Position numbers and translations under genes: made by a program. Of a stretch of 64,000 nt of DNA, positions 37,267-46,468 are shown piece after piece (within the stretch, counting starts at the first letter, position 1; every line of letters begins with the position of its first letter). This stretch comes from JADJPO01 sp963750395 (lineage in GTDB: Bacteria; Actinomycetota; Actinomycetes; Actinomycetales; Kineosporiaceae). The notes under the pieces were generated by a model that was not told where the DNA came from, ran no database searches, and saw nothing but the letters and a program-made list of their open reading frames with translations. Location of the stretch: positions 1-64,000 of the forward strand of contig CAVVQM010000007.1 of assembly GCA_963750395.1 (NCBI GenBank). Reading direction: 5' to 3'.

Positions 37267-38517
37267 CTAGATCAGACCCAGCGCCGTGCCCGTCAGCCCC
37301 GGGAAGACGTCCTTGGCCGAACCGACCCCCATCTTCTTGGTGAGGATCTCGGAGATCACGGTCCGATAGTCGGTCGTGCCCGCGAGGTCACCGCGGTCGA
37401 GCTTGTCGGAGCCGAGCCCGGGCCAGGTCCCATAGACCTTGCCCCCCTTGATCCCGCCGCCGAGCACCAGCATGCAGTTGCCGTGGCCGTGGTCCAGACC
37501 ACCGTTGCCGTTCTCCTTCACCCGCCGACCGAACTCGCTCAGGGTGATGACGGTGACGCGGGAGAGATCAGGCCCAAGGTCCGTGGCGAAGGCCGCCAGT
37601 CCCTGGGCGACGGTGGACAGCTTGGTGGCGAATCGGCCCCCGCTGGCCTTGCCGATGTTGGTGTGGTGGTCCCAGCCGCCCATCTGCACGTGGGCCACCC
37701 GTAGACCGCTCTTGGCCTTGACCAGGCTGGCCACGTCGCGCAGGGCCGTGCCGTAGCGGTCGCCCGGGTAGCCGCCGGCCGGCGTGGCGGCCGCAAGCTT
37801 CTCGACCGCCGTCACCGCGCTCAGAGCGTTGCTCATCGGCGTGCTGACCTCAGGCCTCGCTCCGGCGTGCAACTCGCCGATCGCCTTCTGCCACAACGAG
37901 ACCGGCGTCTGCGCGGACGCCAGGGGCAGGCCGATGTCCTTCAGGCTGGTGGCGGCGATCTTCGCATGGTTGCCGCGCAGCGAGCCCGGCACGGACGAGG
38001 CGCCGACCGCCACGGCCTCCAGCACCCCGGAGTCGGGCATGGTGCCGATGGTCCGGTCCAACCACCCGGTGCGCAGGCTCGATCCGGGAGCGGCCCGCTC
38101 CAGTTCGTCCATCGCATCGAAGTGGGACCGGGTGGGCGATTCCTGGCCGACCGCCTGGACGGCTGCGAAGTCACCGCTCGACCACAACGGGAACAGCGGC
38201 GCCAGCGCCGGATGGAGACCGAAGGTGGAGTCGACCTGTCTGGCCAGGGAGCCCGGGACGGCGATCGAGGGCCGAGCGGAGGCGTAGTTCGGGTCGCCGA
38301 TCGGAGGAACGACGGACAGCCCGTCGATTCCGCCGGCCAGCACGATGGTCACCAGCACGTGCTCGGTGCCGGTGGCGGTGGCGCCGAAGGCGAGTTCGGC
38401 GTCGCCGACGACGGTGGTGAAGAGGGCGGCTCCGCCCATCGCCTTGAGCATTCCGCGGCGGGAGAGTTCGAAGCGTCGTCCTTCGGTGCACCCGCAGTCG
38501 GTCACAGTCCTGGTCAT
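37267..38517 (-). CDS. Tat-exported DUF1501 protein
   Basis: A 416-residue DUF1501 protein. The N-terminus has a twin-arginine signal (SRRGMLKAMGGAALF, Arg20-Arg21), so it is exported folded. The body contains the alkaline-phosphatase-like segments of the family: VLAGGIDGLS, QMGGWDHHTN, LSEFGRRVKENGNGGLDHG and GGIKGGKVYG. Metal-binding Asp and His residues are present. Function is unknown. It follows the DUF1800 gene by 28 bases; these two families are almost always found together and are thought to form a secreted pair. Confidence 0.9.
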   Translation of the reverse strand: MTRTVTDCGCTEGRRFELSRRGMLKAMGGAALFTTVVGDAELAFGATATGTEHVLVTIVLAGGIDGLSVVPPIGDPNYASARPSIAVPGSLARQVDSTFGLHPALAPLFPLWSSGDFAAVQAVGQESPTRSHFDAMDELERAAPGSSLRTGWLDRTIGTMPDSGVLEAVAVGASSVPGSLRGNHAKIAATSLKDIGLPLASAQTPVSLWQKAIGELHAGARPEVSTPMSNALSAVTAVEKLAAATPAGGYPGDRYGTALRDVASLVKAKSGLRVAHVQMGGWDHHTNIGKASGGRFATKLSTVAQGLAAFATDLGPDLSRVTVITLSEFGRRVKENGNGGLDHGHGNCMLVLGGGIKGGKVYGTWPGLGSDKLDRGDLAGTTDYRTVISEILTKKMGVGSAKDVFPGLTGTALGLI

Positions 38518-38545
38518 GGGCTTCTCCGGTCCGTCCGGTCGCGGG

Positions 38546-40714
38546 TCAGTGGGTCAGGAAGCTGGGGGAGTGGAACAGCAGCACGAGGGCGACGGCACAG
38601 GCCCTGCTCTGTTGCGTGGATCCGGCGGCGTAGGTGCCGGCAGCGCCGGGACCGGACAGGATGCTGGTCACCGCCGTGGACTCTGCGGCCGTCGGCTTGC
38701 GGCCGAACAGACGCTGGCACAGCTGGGCGGTGATCGCCGCCGGGGTGGTGGCAGATGCCTTGTCGGACAACGCGTCCTCGGGCTTCGGGTAGGCGAAGGC
38801 GCCCTTGCGCCGGCCCTGGACCAGATCGACACTCAGGCCGAACTGCCGCAGGGCCTGCCCGGCCGACTGCCATCCGGCGGCCACGTCCGGGTAGCCGTCT
38901 GGGGTTGGCCAGTCGAAGGGGGCGTGGCCGGCACTACCGAGTGCCCGGGCGAGGGCGACCAGCGTCGTGGCGTCGTTGCCGGGGGGCAGCTCGAGAGCAC
39001 GGGCCACCCCGGCCAGGTGCTCCATCGGACGGCGCAACTTCTGCCCGGCACTGGCGGCGAACTCCGGACTGGCGAACAGCGCTCGCAGCACCGCGGCGAT
39101 CTGGGTGTCGTTCGTGAGGTAGACGTCGGCCAGGCGCGCGATGAGGGCCGGCGGCGGGGAGTCGGCCACGAAGTGCCGCGCCAACTTGGTGGCGAGGAAC
39201 GTGGCCGTGCTCCGGTGGTGGGCCAGGTGGGCGAGCAGCTCGCGGGCCGCCTGCGGCCCCTGATCGGCCGAGGCGTTGGCGTGCGTGAAGCCCATCACCG
39301 TGACCGCACCCACGTAGTGGGCCTGGGGTCGGAACTCGATCTGCATCGTGTCGCGTTCGATGCGCCATCCGGTGAGGAGCTTCGCCGCCTCCTTGATATC
39401 GGCCTCGGTGTAGCCGCCGTCGACGCCCACGGTGTGCAGTTCCAACAGTTCGCGGGCGAAGTTCTCATTGGGGTTCTTGCCGGTGGAACCGTTGAGATCG
39501 AGGTACTGCATCATCGAACCGGAGTACGTGACGGCGACCAGCAGATCCTCGAATCTGCCGAGGGCGTTCGGTCGGATCACCTTGGCGTCGTACTGCGTCC
39601 GGAAGTGGCGGCCGTCGTCGGCTCCCACCGGCACCGTGAAGTGGTCGGACCAGAAGCCGACCATGACCTCGTACAGCTGGCGCGAGCTGTGCACCGCCAG
39701 TCCCAGGTGGGCACCCTGCAGATCCGACTGCGGGTTGAAGCCTGCGGTGTCGCCGGCGTCGTAGCGGCGCTTGAGCTGCAGCGGCGACATCTTCAGGCTG
39801 GGGAACCGGGCCAGGACGGCGTCGCCGTCCGGATCGGCCACGTTCGCGGGGGCGAGCTGGCGGCCCAGCCAGGCACCGATGCCCTGGGCGGCGATCTGGG
39901 CCCGCAGCTTCGGGCCCGCTCCGTAGGTCGCGCGCTGCAGCACCAGTTCGGCGGCGGAGACCGGCACCGAGACCGGCGCGGTCGAGCCACCCTGCGGCAG
40001 GCTGGTGGACGGCTCAGACGTGCGCGGCCGGGTCGCGGCGGCCGGGGGCGCCGGGGCGGGATGCGCGTTCTTGCTCGGGCCCGTCGCGGGCTGCGCGGCG
40101 GCGCCGTTCGGCGTGGAGCCGCCGGCCTTCTTCCTCGAGGATCCCTTGCCCGGCGGCAGGCCGGTATAGGGGTCGATCGTGACCCGTGGACCGCTCACCG
40201 GCGGTAGCGGATCGAGCATCACGCCATCGGAGCCGCCGGAAGCGCGGCTGTAGGAGTCGGCGTAGGAGTCGGTGTACACCTCGCCCGCCGATCCGGAGGG
40301 GGACCCATTGTCCATCCCCCCGGCGGCCGAGGTGCCTGCGGATCCGGTGGCCGACCCCGTCGACGAGGCGGTCGGCGAGCTCGATGCCGCGGGCGAGCCG
40401 GCACCGGACGTCGTCGCGGAGGCCTCCGCCCCGGCGCGGCCCAGCCCCGCCGCCCGGCGGGCGGCGGTGGCCTCGCCGTCCCCGCCGAACCATCCCGCGG
40501 TGTAGGCGGCGCCCGCACCCAGGCCCGCCAGGCCCACGGTGCCCAGGGTCGCGAGAAGGACCCCGCGACGGGAGCCCCCAGGCTCGTCGTCCACGGTCGG
40601 ATCGAGGGTCGAATAGGCGTAGGGACCGGCGAGCACGGAGTCCAGGTCGCCCTTGTGACCGATGCCACCCGGCCGGGTGTCGTTGCCGGCGGACGTGGAG
40701 GGTGATGACTGCAC
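38546..40714 (-). CDS. Tat-type DUF1800 protein with long low-complexity linker
   Basis: A 722-residue protein. After ~47 polar residues comes GSRRGVLLATLGTVGLAG, a twin-arginine signal or anchor (Arg49-Arg50). Residues ~80-210 are low complexity, rich in Ser, Gly, Ala and Pro. The DUF1800 domain follows: LQRATYGAGP, FWSDHFTVP, ENFARELLELHTVGVDGGYTE, and a C-terminal region ending FHSPSFLTH. It is upstream of, and likely co-transcribed with, the DUF1501 gene. Function unknown; family members occur in secreted gene pairs. The 126-base gap upstream has no clear site. Confidence 0.88.
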   Translation of the reverse strand: MQSSPSTSAGNDTRPGGIGHKGDLDSVLAGPYAYSTLDPTVDDEPGGSRRGVLLATLGTVGLAGLGAGAAYTAGWFGGDGEATAARRAAGLGRAGAEASATTSGAGSPAASSSPTASSTGSATGSAGTSAAGGMDNGSPSGSAGEVYTDSYADSYSRASGGSDGVMLDPLPPVSGPRVTIDPYTGLPPGKGSSRKKAGGSTPNGAAAQPATGPSKNAHPAPAPPAAATRPRTSEPSTSLPQGGSTAPVSVPVSAAELVLQRATYGAGPKLRAQIAAQGIGAWLGRQLAPANVADPDGDAVLARFPSLKMSPLQLKRRYDAGDTAGFNPQSDLQGAHLGLAVHSSRQLYEVMVGFWSDHFTVPVGADDGRHFRTQYDAKVIRPNALGRFEDLLVAVTYSGSMMQYLDLNGSTGKNPNENFARELLELHTVGVDGGYTEADIKEAAKLLTGWRIERDTMQIEFRPQAHYVGAVTVMGFTHANASADQGPQAARELLAHLAHHRSTATFLATKLARHFVADSPPPALIARLADVYLTNDTQIAAVLRALFASPEFAASAGQKLRRPMEHLAGVARALELPPGNDATTLVALARALGSAGHAPFDWPTPDGYPDVAAGWQSAGQALRQFGLSVDLVQGRRKGAFAYPKPEDALSDKASATTPAAITAQLCQRLFGRKPTAAESTAVTSILSGPGAAGTYAAGSTQQSRACAVALVLLFHSPSFLTH

Positions 40715-40840
40715 GGAGAGCCCCCGAGGCGTGGATCAGCGTCGATGTGTGACGATCCGGACGCTAGTGATGCCGGCTACGCAGGGCAACGAACGTGGGT
40801 CAGTGATAGCCCGGGGTTAGGAAGGCCTTGACGCCCCGGT

Positions 40841-41779
40841 TCAGCGGCAGGGGTCGGGTGTGGGCAGCGTCGGATCCGGCAGGTCAGCGAGCTTTCCGGC
40901 GCTCTGCGCCCACCCGGTGAGGTAGGTACCGGTGCTCGCCGCGCCGGCGAGTGTCTGGGCGATGAAGGCGCACATCGTGCTGTCACCGTCGGTCACCCCG
41001 ACACCGAACGTGATCCGCCCCAGTGGACCCCCTGTCACCGCGAGCGTTCCGGCCGACTGGGCGGCGAGGATCCTCATCGTCGTCACCGGGCCGACGACGG
41101 CGTCCACCTGGTCGTTGCGCAGCGCGTCCATACAGTCGCTCATCGACTCGAGGCGATGCACCTGACTGGGCGGTGGCAGCGACTGCTCGGTCTCCGTGTC
41201 GCCGCGGGGCACGGCGTCCTTCAGGTCCAGCACTGTGCAGACCATGAGTTCGGGCCTCTCCCGGAGCGTGGCCAGGCTCAGGCCGGTCATCGCGCTGTCG
41301 GTGGGGACGAGAAGTTGCAGACCATCACTCAGGTAGGGACCGGCGATGTGGACCGGCTCGTCACCCGGCGTGGGGCTCATGGCCAGGGTGGCCACGACCA
41401 GGTCCGCGACGTCCTGCCTGATCAGGCTCTCCCGCTCGGAGGCCAGGGTTCGGACCCAGGTGATGCCCTCGGCACCGATGCCCAGCCGGGCGGCGATGAT
41501 CTTCGCGATCTCGACGTCGAAGCCGGCCGGTGCGCCGTCCCCGTTCCGGACCCCGAAACCCGGCATGTCGTACCAGATGGCCACCCGGATCCGCTGGTCC
41601 TGCGCCAGCCGGGACATGGTGGTGCTCGCGCTGAAGGAGGGCCGGGGGTCGGGGATCGCCGGGTCGACCGCGACGCTGCCCGAACAGGCCGCCGGCAGGA
41701 GTAGCAGGCCGAGCCAGACGATCACCGCTCGGGCGACGCCTGCCCGGCGTCGCCGTCCATGCCCAGCACGAGCGGCCAC
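40841..41779 (-). CDS. Solute-binding lipoprotein (family 3, amino-acid type), orphan
   Basis: A 312-residue lipoprotein: signal with hydrophobic core and lipobox LPAAC, then a family 3 substrate-binding fold (RIRVAIWYDMPGFGVRNGDG, GFDVEIAKIIAARLGI, LVVATLAMSPTPGDEPVHIAGPY). Such proteins deliver polar amino acids to ABC transporters. No permease or ATPase gene is next to it. In Streptomyces and Corynebacterium a glutamate transporter operon (gluABCD) sits between recX and miaB, so this may be a remnant or a reassigned receptor. Two Cys pairs near residues 180 and 215 could form a disulfide. Confidence 0.82.
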   Translation of the reverse strand: MAARAGHGRRRRAGVARAVIVWLGLLLLPAACSGSVAVDPAIPDPRPSFSASTTMSRLAQDQRIRVAIWYDMPGFGVRNGDGAPAGFDVEIAKIIAARLGIGAEGITWVRTLASERESLIRQDVADLVVATLAMSPTPGDEPVHIAGPYLSDGLQLLVPTDSAMTGLSLATLRERPELMVCTVLDLKDAVPRGDTETEQSLPPPSQVHRLESMSDCMDALRNDQVDAVVGPVTTMRILAAQSAGTLAVTGGPLGRITFGVGVTDGDSTMCAFIAQTLAGAASTGTYLTGWAQSAGKLADLPDPTLPTPDPCR

Positions 41780-41895
41780 CCCGGGAGGGTAAGCACTGCC
41801 GGGCGGGGCGGTCGCCGCTCCTGGTCACTCGAGGCCGAACGTGATCGAGACGTTACCGTCGAGCGTGCCCGTGCCTGCTGGACGTAGGCTCTGCC

Positions 41896-43425
41896 GTGAT
41901 GACCACCCCGCCTCCCCTCGCCCAGCGCGCCGCCCAGCGCGCCGAGCAGTCTGGGCGCACCTACCAGGTGCGCACGTTCGGCTGCCAGATGAACGTGCAC
42001 GACTCCGAGCGGCTGGCCGGGCTGCTCGAGGAGGCCGGATATGTGCGGCCGGCCACGGGTGAGCAGGCAGATGTCGTGGTGTTCAACACCTGCGCTGTGC
42101 GTGAGAACGCCGACAACAAGCTGTACGGCAATCTCGGTCACCTGGCCCCGGTCAAGGCAGGCCGCCCCGGGATGCAGATCGCGGTCGGCGGCTGCCTGGC
42201 CCAGAAGGACCAGGACAGCATCGTGGCCAGGGCCCCCTGGGTGGACGTCGTGTTCGGCACGCACAATCTCGATTCCCTGCCGGTCCTGCTGGAACGGGCC
42301 CGTCACAACGCCGAGGCCCAGGTCGAGATCCTGGACTCCCTGGCGACCTTCCCCTCGACGCTGCCGAGCCGGCGCGAACAGGTGTACGCGGGCTGGGTGT
42401 CCATCAGTGTCGGCTGCAACAACACCTGTACCTTCTGCATCGTGCCCAGCCTGCGCGGCACGGAGCGTGACCGCCGTCCGGAAGACGTGCTCGCCGAGGT
42501 CCGCGCCCTCGTCCGCGACGGGGCGCTCGAGGTGACGCTGCTGGGGCAGAACGTGAACACCTACGGCGTCGAGTTCGGCGACCGAGCAGCCTTCGGCAAG
42601 CTGTTGCGGGCCTGCGGCGGGATCGAGGGCCTGGAACGGGTCCGCTTCACCAGTCCGCATCCGGCGGCGTTCACCGATGACGTGATCGAGGCGATGGCGG
42701 CCACCCCGACGGTGATGCCGCAATTGCACATGCCGCTGCAGTCCGGCTCGGACGGGGTGCTCCGCGCGATGCGCCGTTCGTACCGCTCGAAGCGCTTCCT
42801 CGGCATCCTGGACAGGGTGCGCGCCGCCATCCCGGACGCCGCGATCAGCACCGACATCATCGTCGGTTTCCCCGGGGAGACCGAGGACGACTTCCAGGCC
42901 ACCCTCGACGTCGTCGCGGCGGCCCGGTTCGCTCAGGCCTTCACGTTCCAGTACTCGCCACGCCCCGGCACCCCCGCCGCGGACTTGCCCGACCAGGTGA
43001 GCAAACCCGTTGTCCAGGAGCGGTACGAACGTCTTGTGACCCTCCAGGAGGGCATCTCCTGGGCGGAGAACCGCCGCCAGGAGGGTCGACTGCTCGAGGT
43101 GCTCATCGCCGAGGGCGAGGGCCGCAAGGACGGCGCGACCGACCGACTCAGCGGCCGCGCGCCCGACAACCGGCTCGTGCACCTGGCCCTGCCGGCCGAT
43201 CTGGCGGACGGGGACCGGCCTCGTCCCGGCGACATGGTCACCGTGCAGGTGACCTACGGAGCGCCACATCATCTGGTGGCCGACAGCGCGGTGAACGCCG
43301 GCCCGTATCGGGTCCGGCGCACGAGGGCCGGCGACGCCTGGCAGGCCCGCCGCGCGGATCACCCCAAGGCCGGCGGCCCGTCGTCCGTGCCGGTGCCGCT
43401 CGGGATGCCCACGCCGGTTCGCTGA
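41896..43425 (+). CDS. miaB: tRNA-2-methylthio-N6-dimethylallyladenosine synthase
   Basis: MiaB adds a methylthio group at C2 of the isopentenyl-adenosine at tRNA position 37. The 509-residue protein carries MTTase Cys residues (TFGCQMNVHDSERL, NTCAVRENA, VGGCLAQKD), the radical-SAM motif CNNTCTFC near residue 175, and a C-terminal TRAM domain. TFGCQMN is specific for the MiaB subgroup. The GTG at 41896 and the ATG next to it are both possible starts. miaA, which makes its substrate, follows 0.4 kb downstream. Confidence 0.97.
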   Translation: MMTTPPPLAQRAAQRAEQSGRTYQVRTFGCQMNVHDSERLAGLLEEAGYVRPATGEQADVVVFNTCAVRENADNKLYGNLGHLAPVKAGRPGMQIAVGGCLAQKDQDSIVARAPWVDVVFGTHNLDSLPVLLERARHNAEAQVEILDSLATFPSTLPSRREQVYAGWVSISVGCNNTCTFCIVPSLRGTERDRRPEDVLAEVRALVRDGALEVTLLGQNVNTYGVEFGDRAAFGKLLRACGGIEGLERVRFTSPHPAAFTDDVIEAMAATPTVMPQLHMPLQSGSDGVLRAMRRSYRSKRFLGILDRVRAAIPDAAISTDIIVGFPGETEDDFQATLDVVAAARFAQAFTFQYSPRPGTPAADLPDQVSKPVVQERYERLVTLQEGISWAENRRQEGRLLEVLIAEGEGRKDGATDRLSGRAPDNRLVHLALPADLADGDRPRPGDMVTVQVTYGAPHHLVADSAVNAGPYRVRRTRAGDAWQARRADHPKAGGPSSVPVPLGMPTPVR

Positions 43426-43443
43426 ACCGCCCGGCACCGCGAC

Positions 43444-43519
43444 AAGGGACCGCCCTGACCGGGCGGCCCCCCATCACCCGTTCCCGAGATGTCGATCTAC
43501 CCCCATGCCACGGGAACGG
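43444..43519. terminator. Two hairpins between convergent genes
   Basis: Directly after miaB, GGGACCGCCC pairs with GGGCGGCCCC around TGACC with one bulge. A second hairpin follows: CCGTTCCCG (43478-43486) and CGGGAACGG (43511-43519) around a 24-base loop. They probably end transcription for miaB and for the small gene on the other strand. No T run. Confidence 0.55.
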
Positions 43520-43525
43520 TGAAGA

Positions 43526-43726
43526 TCACTGACCGAGCTTGTCGTCCACCGTCCGATCGACCGTCTCCTGTGCCTGGTCGACCTTGTCGGCGTACTTGCC
43601 GCCGGTGGCCGAGTCGACGGCGTCGCCGGCCTTCTCGACGGCCTGGTCGGCGGCGTCGGCGATCTTGTCCTTGTGCTGACCCGCCAGCTCGGCGGCCTTG
43701 TCCTTCATGTTGTCGAACATGCCCAT
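43526..43726 (-). CDS. Small Rv0909/MT0933-type antitoxin-like protein
   Basis: A 66-residue charged, helical protein reading MGMFDNMKDKAAELAGQHKD and then A-x-D-x-A repeats. This is the actinobacterial MT0933-like antitoxin family, also seen as orphan stress-type proteins similar in shape to CsbD. No toxin gene lies beside it (neighbours are miaB and miaA), so it is probably an orphan. AGGGAAGG upstream is its ribosome site. The heptad-like alanine spacing suggests amphipathic helix formation. Confidence 0.8.
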   Translation of the reverse strand: MGMFDNMKDKAAELAGQHKDKIADAADQAVEKAGDAVDSATGGKYADKVDQAQETVDRTVDDKLGQ

Positions 43727-43860
43727 CAGAGTGGAACCTTCCCTAGACGTGCCCGCTCCGGCAGAGCGGACTGCCTCGTTCCTATCAGACCTTGATCCGA
43801 AACCCTTGATCGCAACGGCCCGGTGGACCCACCCGTCGCCCGCTCTGGCAGACTCGCGCG

Positions 43861-44835
43861 GTGCCAGAGCACCCAGCGATTCCGGTCCTCGCCGTCGTCG
43901 GCCCCACGGCGACCGGCAAGTCCGATCTCGCGCTGCGGCTGGCCCGGCGGCTGGACGGCGAGGTGGTCAACGCCGACGCCATGCAGCTCTATCGCGGGAT
44001 GGACATCGGCACCGCCAAGCTCAGCCCCGAGGAGCGTCTCGGCGTGCCGCATCATCTGCTCGACGTGCTCGAGGTCGACCAGGAGGCCTCTTTGGCCGCC
44101 TACCAGCGTGACGCCCTGGCCGCCATCGAGGCCATCCTCGACCGGGGTCGGCTGCCCATCCTGGTCGGTGGGTCCGGTCTCTACGTCCGGGCCGTGCTCG
44201 ACGATCTGCAGCTTCCCCCCACGGACGCCGCCGTGCGCGCGCGGTTCGAGCAGGAGTTGGCCGACGTCGGCGCGCCGAGGCTGCACCGGCGCCTGGCCGA
44301 GCGCGATCCCGCGGCCGCGGCGACCATCGAGGTGGGCAACGGCCGCCGGATCGTCCGGGCGCTGGAGGTGATCGAGCTGACCGGCCGCCCCTTCTCCGCG
44401 ACCCTGCCACCGCCCGCCTACCGTCGACCGACCCTGCAGTTCGGGCTGACCTGTGCACGTCCACGCCTGGACGACCGGATCGCCCGGCGCGTCGACCGGA
44501 TGTGGGCCGATGGTCTGGTCGCCGAGACCGAGGCTCTGCTCGACCTGGGTCTGCGCCGGAGCCGGACCGCCACCCGGGCTCTGGGCTACGCGCAGGTGCT
44601 CGACCTGCTCGACGGCCGATCGGACGAGGCCGGGGCCCGTCAGGCCACCGTGACGGCCACCCGCCGGTTCGCCCGTCGCCAGGAGTCCTGGTTCGGACGT
44701 GACGCGAGGATCGTGTGGTGTTCGCCGGAACCCGGTGAGGCCCCCGGCGACGCGGACGGCCCGGACGGGCGCGCCGGGTCGGACCGGCTCGTGGAGCGGC
44801 TGGCAGACCGGGTCGCCGAACAGATGAGAGGCTGA
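43861..44835 (+). CDS. miaA: tRNA dimethylallyltransferase
   Basis: MiaA transfers a dimethylallyl group to adenosine 37 of tRNAs reading UNN codons. The 324-residue protein has the P-loop GPTATGKSDLAL at residues ~13-24, the DxxQxYRGMDIGTAK segment around Gln45 and the late RFARRQESWF motif. It starts at a GTG. dapF begins five bases after the stop, the same order as in M. tuberculosis (Rv2727c-Rv2726c). Confidence 0.97.
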   Translation: MPEHPAIPVLAVVGPTATGKSDLALRLARRLDGEVVNADAMQLYRGMDIGTAKLSPEERLGVPHHLLDVLEVDQEASLAAYQRDALAAIEAILDRGRLPILVGGSGLYVRAVLDDLQLPPTDAAVRARFEQELADVGAPRLHRRLAERDPAAAATIEVGNGRRIVRALEVIELTGRPFSATLPPPAYRRPTLQFGLTCARPRLDDRIARRVDRMWADGLVAETEALLDLGLRRSRTATRALGYAQVLDLLDGRSDEAGARQATVTATRRFARRQESWFGRDARIVWCSPEPGEAPGDADGPDGRAGSDRLVERLADRVAEQMRG

Positions 44836-44839
44836 GGGC

Positions 44840-45743
44840 ATGGGGTACGCGGACCTGACCTGGACCAAGGGCCACGGCACCGAGAACGACTTCGTCATCA
44901 TCACCGACCTCGACGACGAGCTGCACCTGGACGCATCCCTGGCCGCTGCCCTGTGCAACCGGCGCTCGGGGATCGGCGGCGACGGGCTGCTGCGCGTCGT
45001 CCGGGACCGCGACGATCCGCGCCGCTGGTTCATGGACTATCGCAACGCCGACGGCTCGCTCGCCCAGATGTGCGGCAACGGGGCCCGGGTCTACGTCGCC
45101 CACCTGGTGCATCGCGGTCTGCTCGACCTGGCCGAGGGCCAGAGCGTTGAGCTGGTCACCCGCGCCGGGGTCAAGACGGTCCGACGCGAGGGCGACCTTC
45201 TGGCGGTCGATCTCGGGCCCTGGCGGATCGAGGGCGGCGCCGCAGCGGCCCGCGAGGGCGGGGACCGCGCCGTCACGCTGCCCGGCGGGGACCTCACCCT
45301 GCTCGGGTTGTCGGTGAACGTGGGCAACCCGCACGTCGTGGTCGCGCTGCCCGACATCGACCTGCTCCGCGCGGCGGACCTGAGCTCACCACCGGTGCTG
45401 GACCCCCCGGCGGCCGCGGGGCGCGAACGTCGAGTTGATCGTGCCCGGGCACGGGGTCGACGGGGCCGGCACGGACGCGCCGGCGACGGGTCACCTGGCG
45501 ATGCGGGTCCACGAGCGGGGGTCCGGTGAGACCCGCTCGTGCGGAACGGGCGCCGTCGCGGCGGCCCTGGCGGCCCGGGTCTGGGCGGGCGTCGGCGCCC
45601 CGGACACCTGGATGGTCGACGTGCCCGGGGGACGGCTCGAGATCCGGCTGCCGGTCGGGTCGGCGCTGGAGGGGGGGTCGGCCGAACTGGTCGGGCCCGC
45701 GGTGATCGTCGCCGAGGGCCGGCTGGTGCATCCGCTGCCCTGA
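44840..45743 (+). CDS. dapF: Diaminopimelate epimerase (frame interrupted)
   Basis: DapF converts LL- to meso-diaminopimelate for peptidoglycan and lysine. The combined reading is ~300 residues. Both catalytic Cys are present, the first in MCGNGARV near residue 76, the second in SCGTGAVAA near residue 234, in different frames. The break is at GGGG 45418-45421; with three G the frame runs on as PPAAAGANVELIVPG. Both halves are conserved around the break, so a sequencing error is likely. Third dap gene in this window. Confidence 0.88.
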
Positions 45744-45749
45744 CGGGGC

Positions 45750-46370
45750 TCAGCGGCAGACCCGCAGCACCCGGTAGCCCTTGGCGCTGCCGACCCGGTC
45801 CACCGTCGGCGCCGCCTCGGCTCCGACGCGGTCGGCCAGCATCGCGGCCAGCCAGGCGTGCAGCGAGTCGGCACCCAGGTGACGCTGGACGACCAGGTGT
45901 GCGCACGCCCCGGCGTCCAGTCTGCCGAGCCAGTCCAGCAGCAGAGCGTGCAGAGCGGCCTTGCCGATCCGGATCGGTGGGTTGGACCAGACGGCGGCGA
46001 AGGTGACCTCGGCCGGCACCTCCTCCGGAGCGGCGACGACGATGTTGACCAGACCCAGCCGCCGGGCGTTCTCGGCGGTCAGGCCACGGGCCCGCTCGTT
46101 GACGTCGACCGCCCACACCCGCGCGCCCGGAGCGAGCATCGCCATGGACAGGGCGATCGGGCCCCAGCCGCAGCCCAGATCGAGCAGGTCGCCGCAGGAC
46201 GGGGGGGCCGGGACCCGGCGCAGCAGCACCTCGGTGCCCAGGTCGAGACGGTCGGCACTGAACACCCCGCCCGAGGTGAGCACCTCCAGCCGGCGCCCGG
46301 CCAGCGTCAGTGTCACGGTCCGGCGGTCGGGCGCGCCGTCCGGGGTGGGGGAGAAGTAGTGCTCGTTCAT
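45750..46370 (-). CDS. SAM-dependent class I methyltransferase (RsmC-like)
   Basis: A 206-residue methyltransferase of the MTS type (RsmC/RlmG-like). The SAM-binding motif is LDLGCGWGPIALSMA near residue 62, and VWSNPPIRIGK (N-P-P-x) near residue 132 is the base-methylating signature. It starts MNEHYFSPTP, close to other actinobacterial members. The target could be rRNA guanine; this is inferred from the family. It converges with dapF six bases away and is divergent from hflX. Confidence 0.9.
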   Translation of the reverse strand: MNEHYFSPTPDGAPDRRTVTLTLAGRRLEVLTSGGVFSADRLDLGTEVLLRRVPAPPSCGDLLDLGCGWGPIALSMAMLAPGARVWAVDVNERARGLTAENARRLGLVNIVVAAPEEVPAEVTFAAVWSNPPIRIGKAALHALLLDWLGRLDAGACAHLVVQRHLGADSLHAWLAAMLADRVGAEAAPTVDRVGSAKGYRVLRVCR

Positions 46371-46468
46371 GACCGCGTCAGGTTAGGGCCGACGCCGCCG
46401 GTCGGAGAATCCCGCCCGGCCGAATCTCGGTCGCCCCGGCCCCGGAACGGTGCCACCCTGGGAGCACG

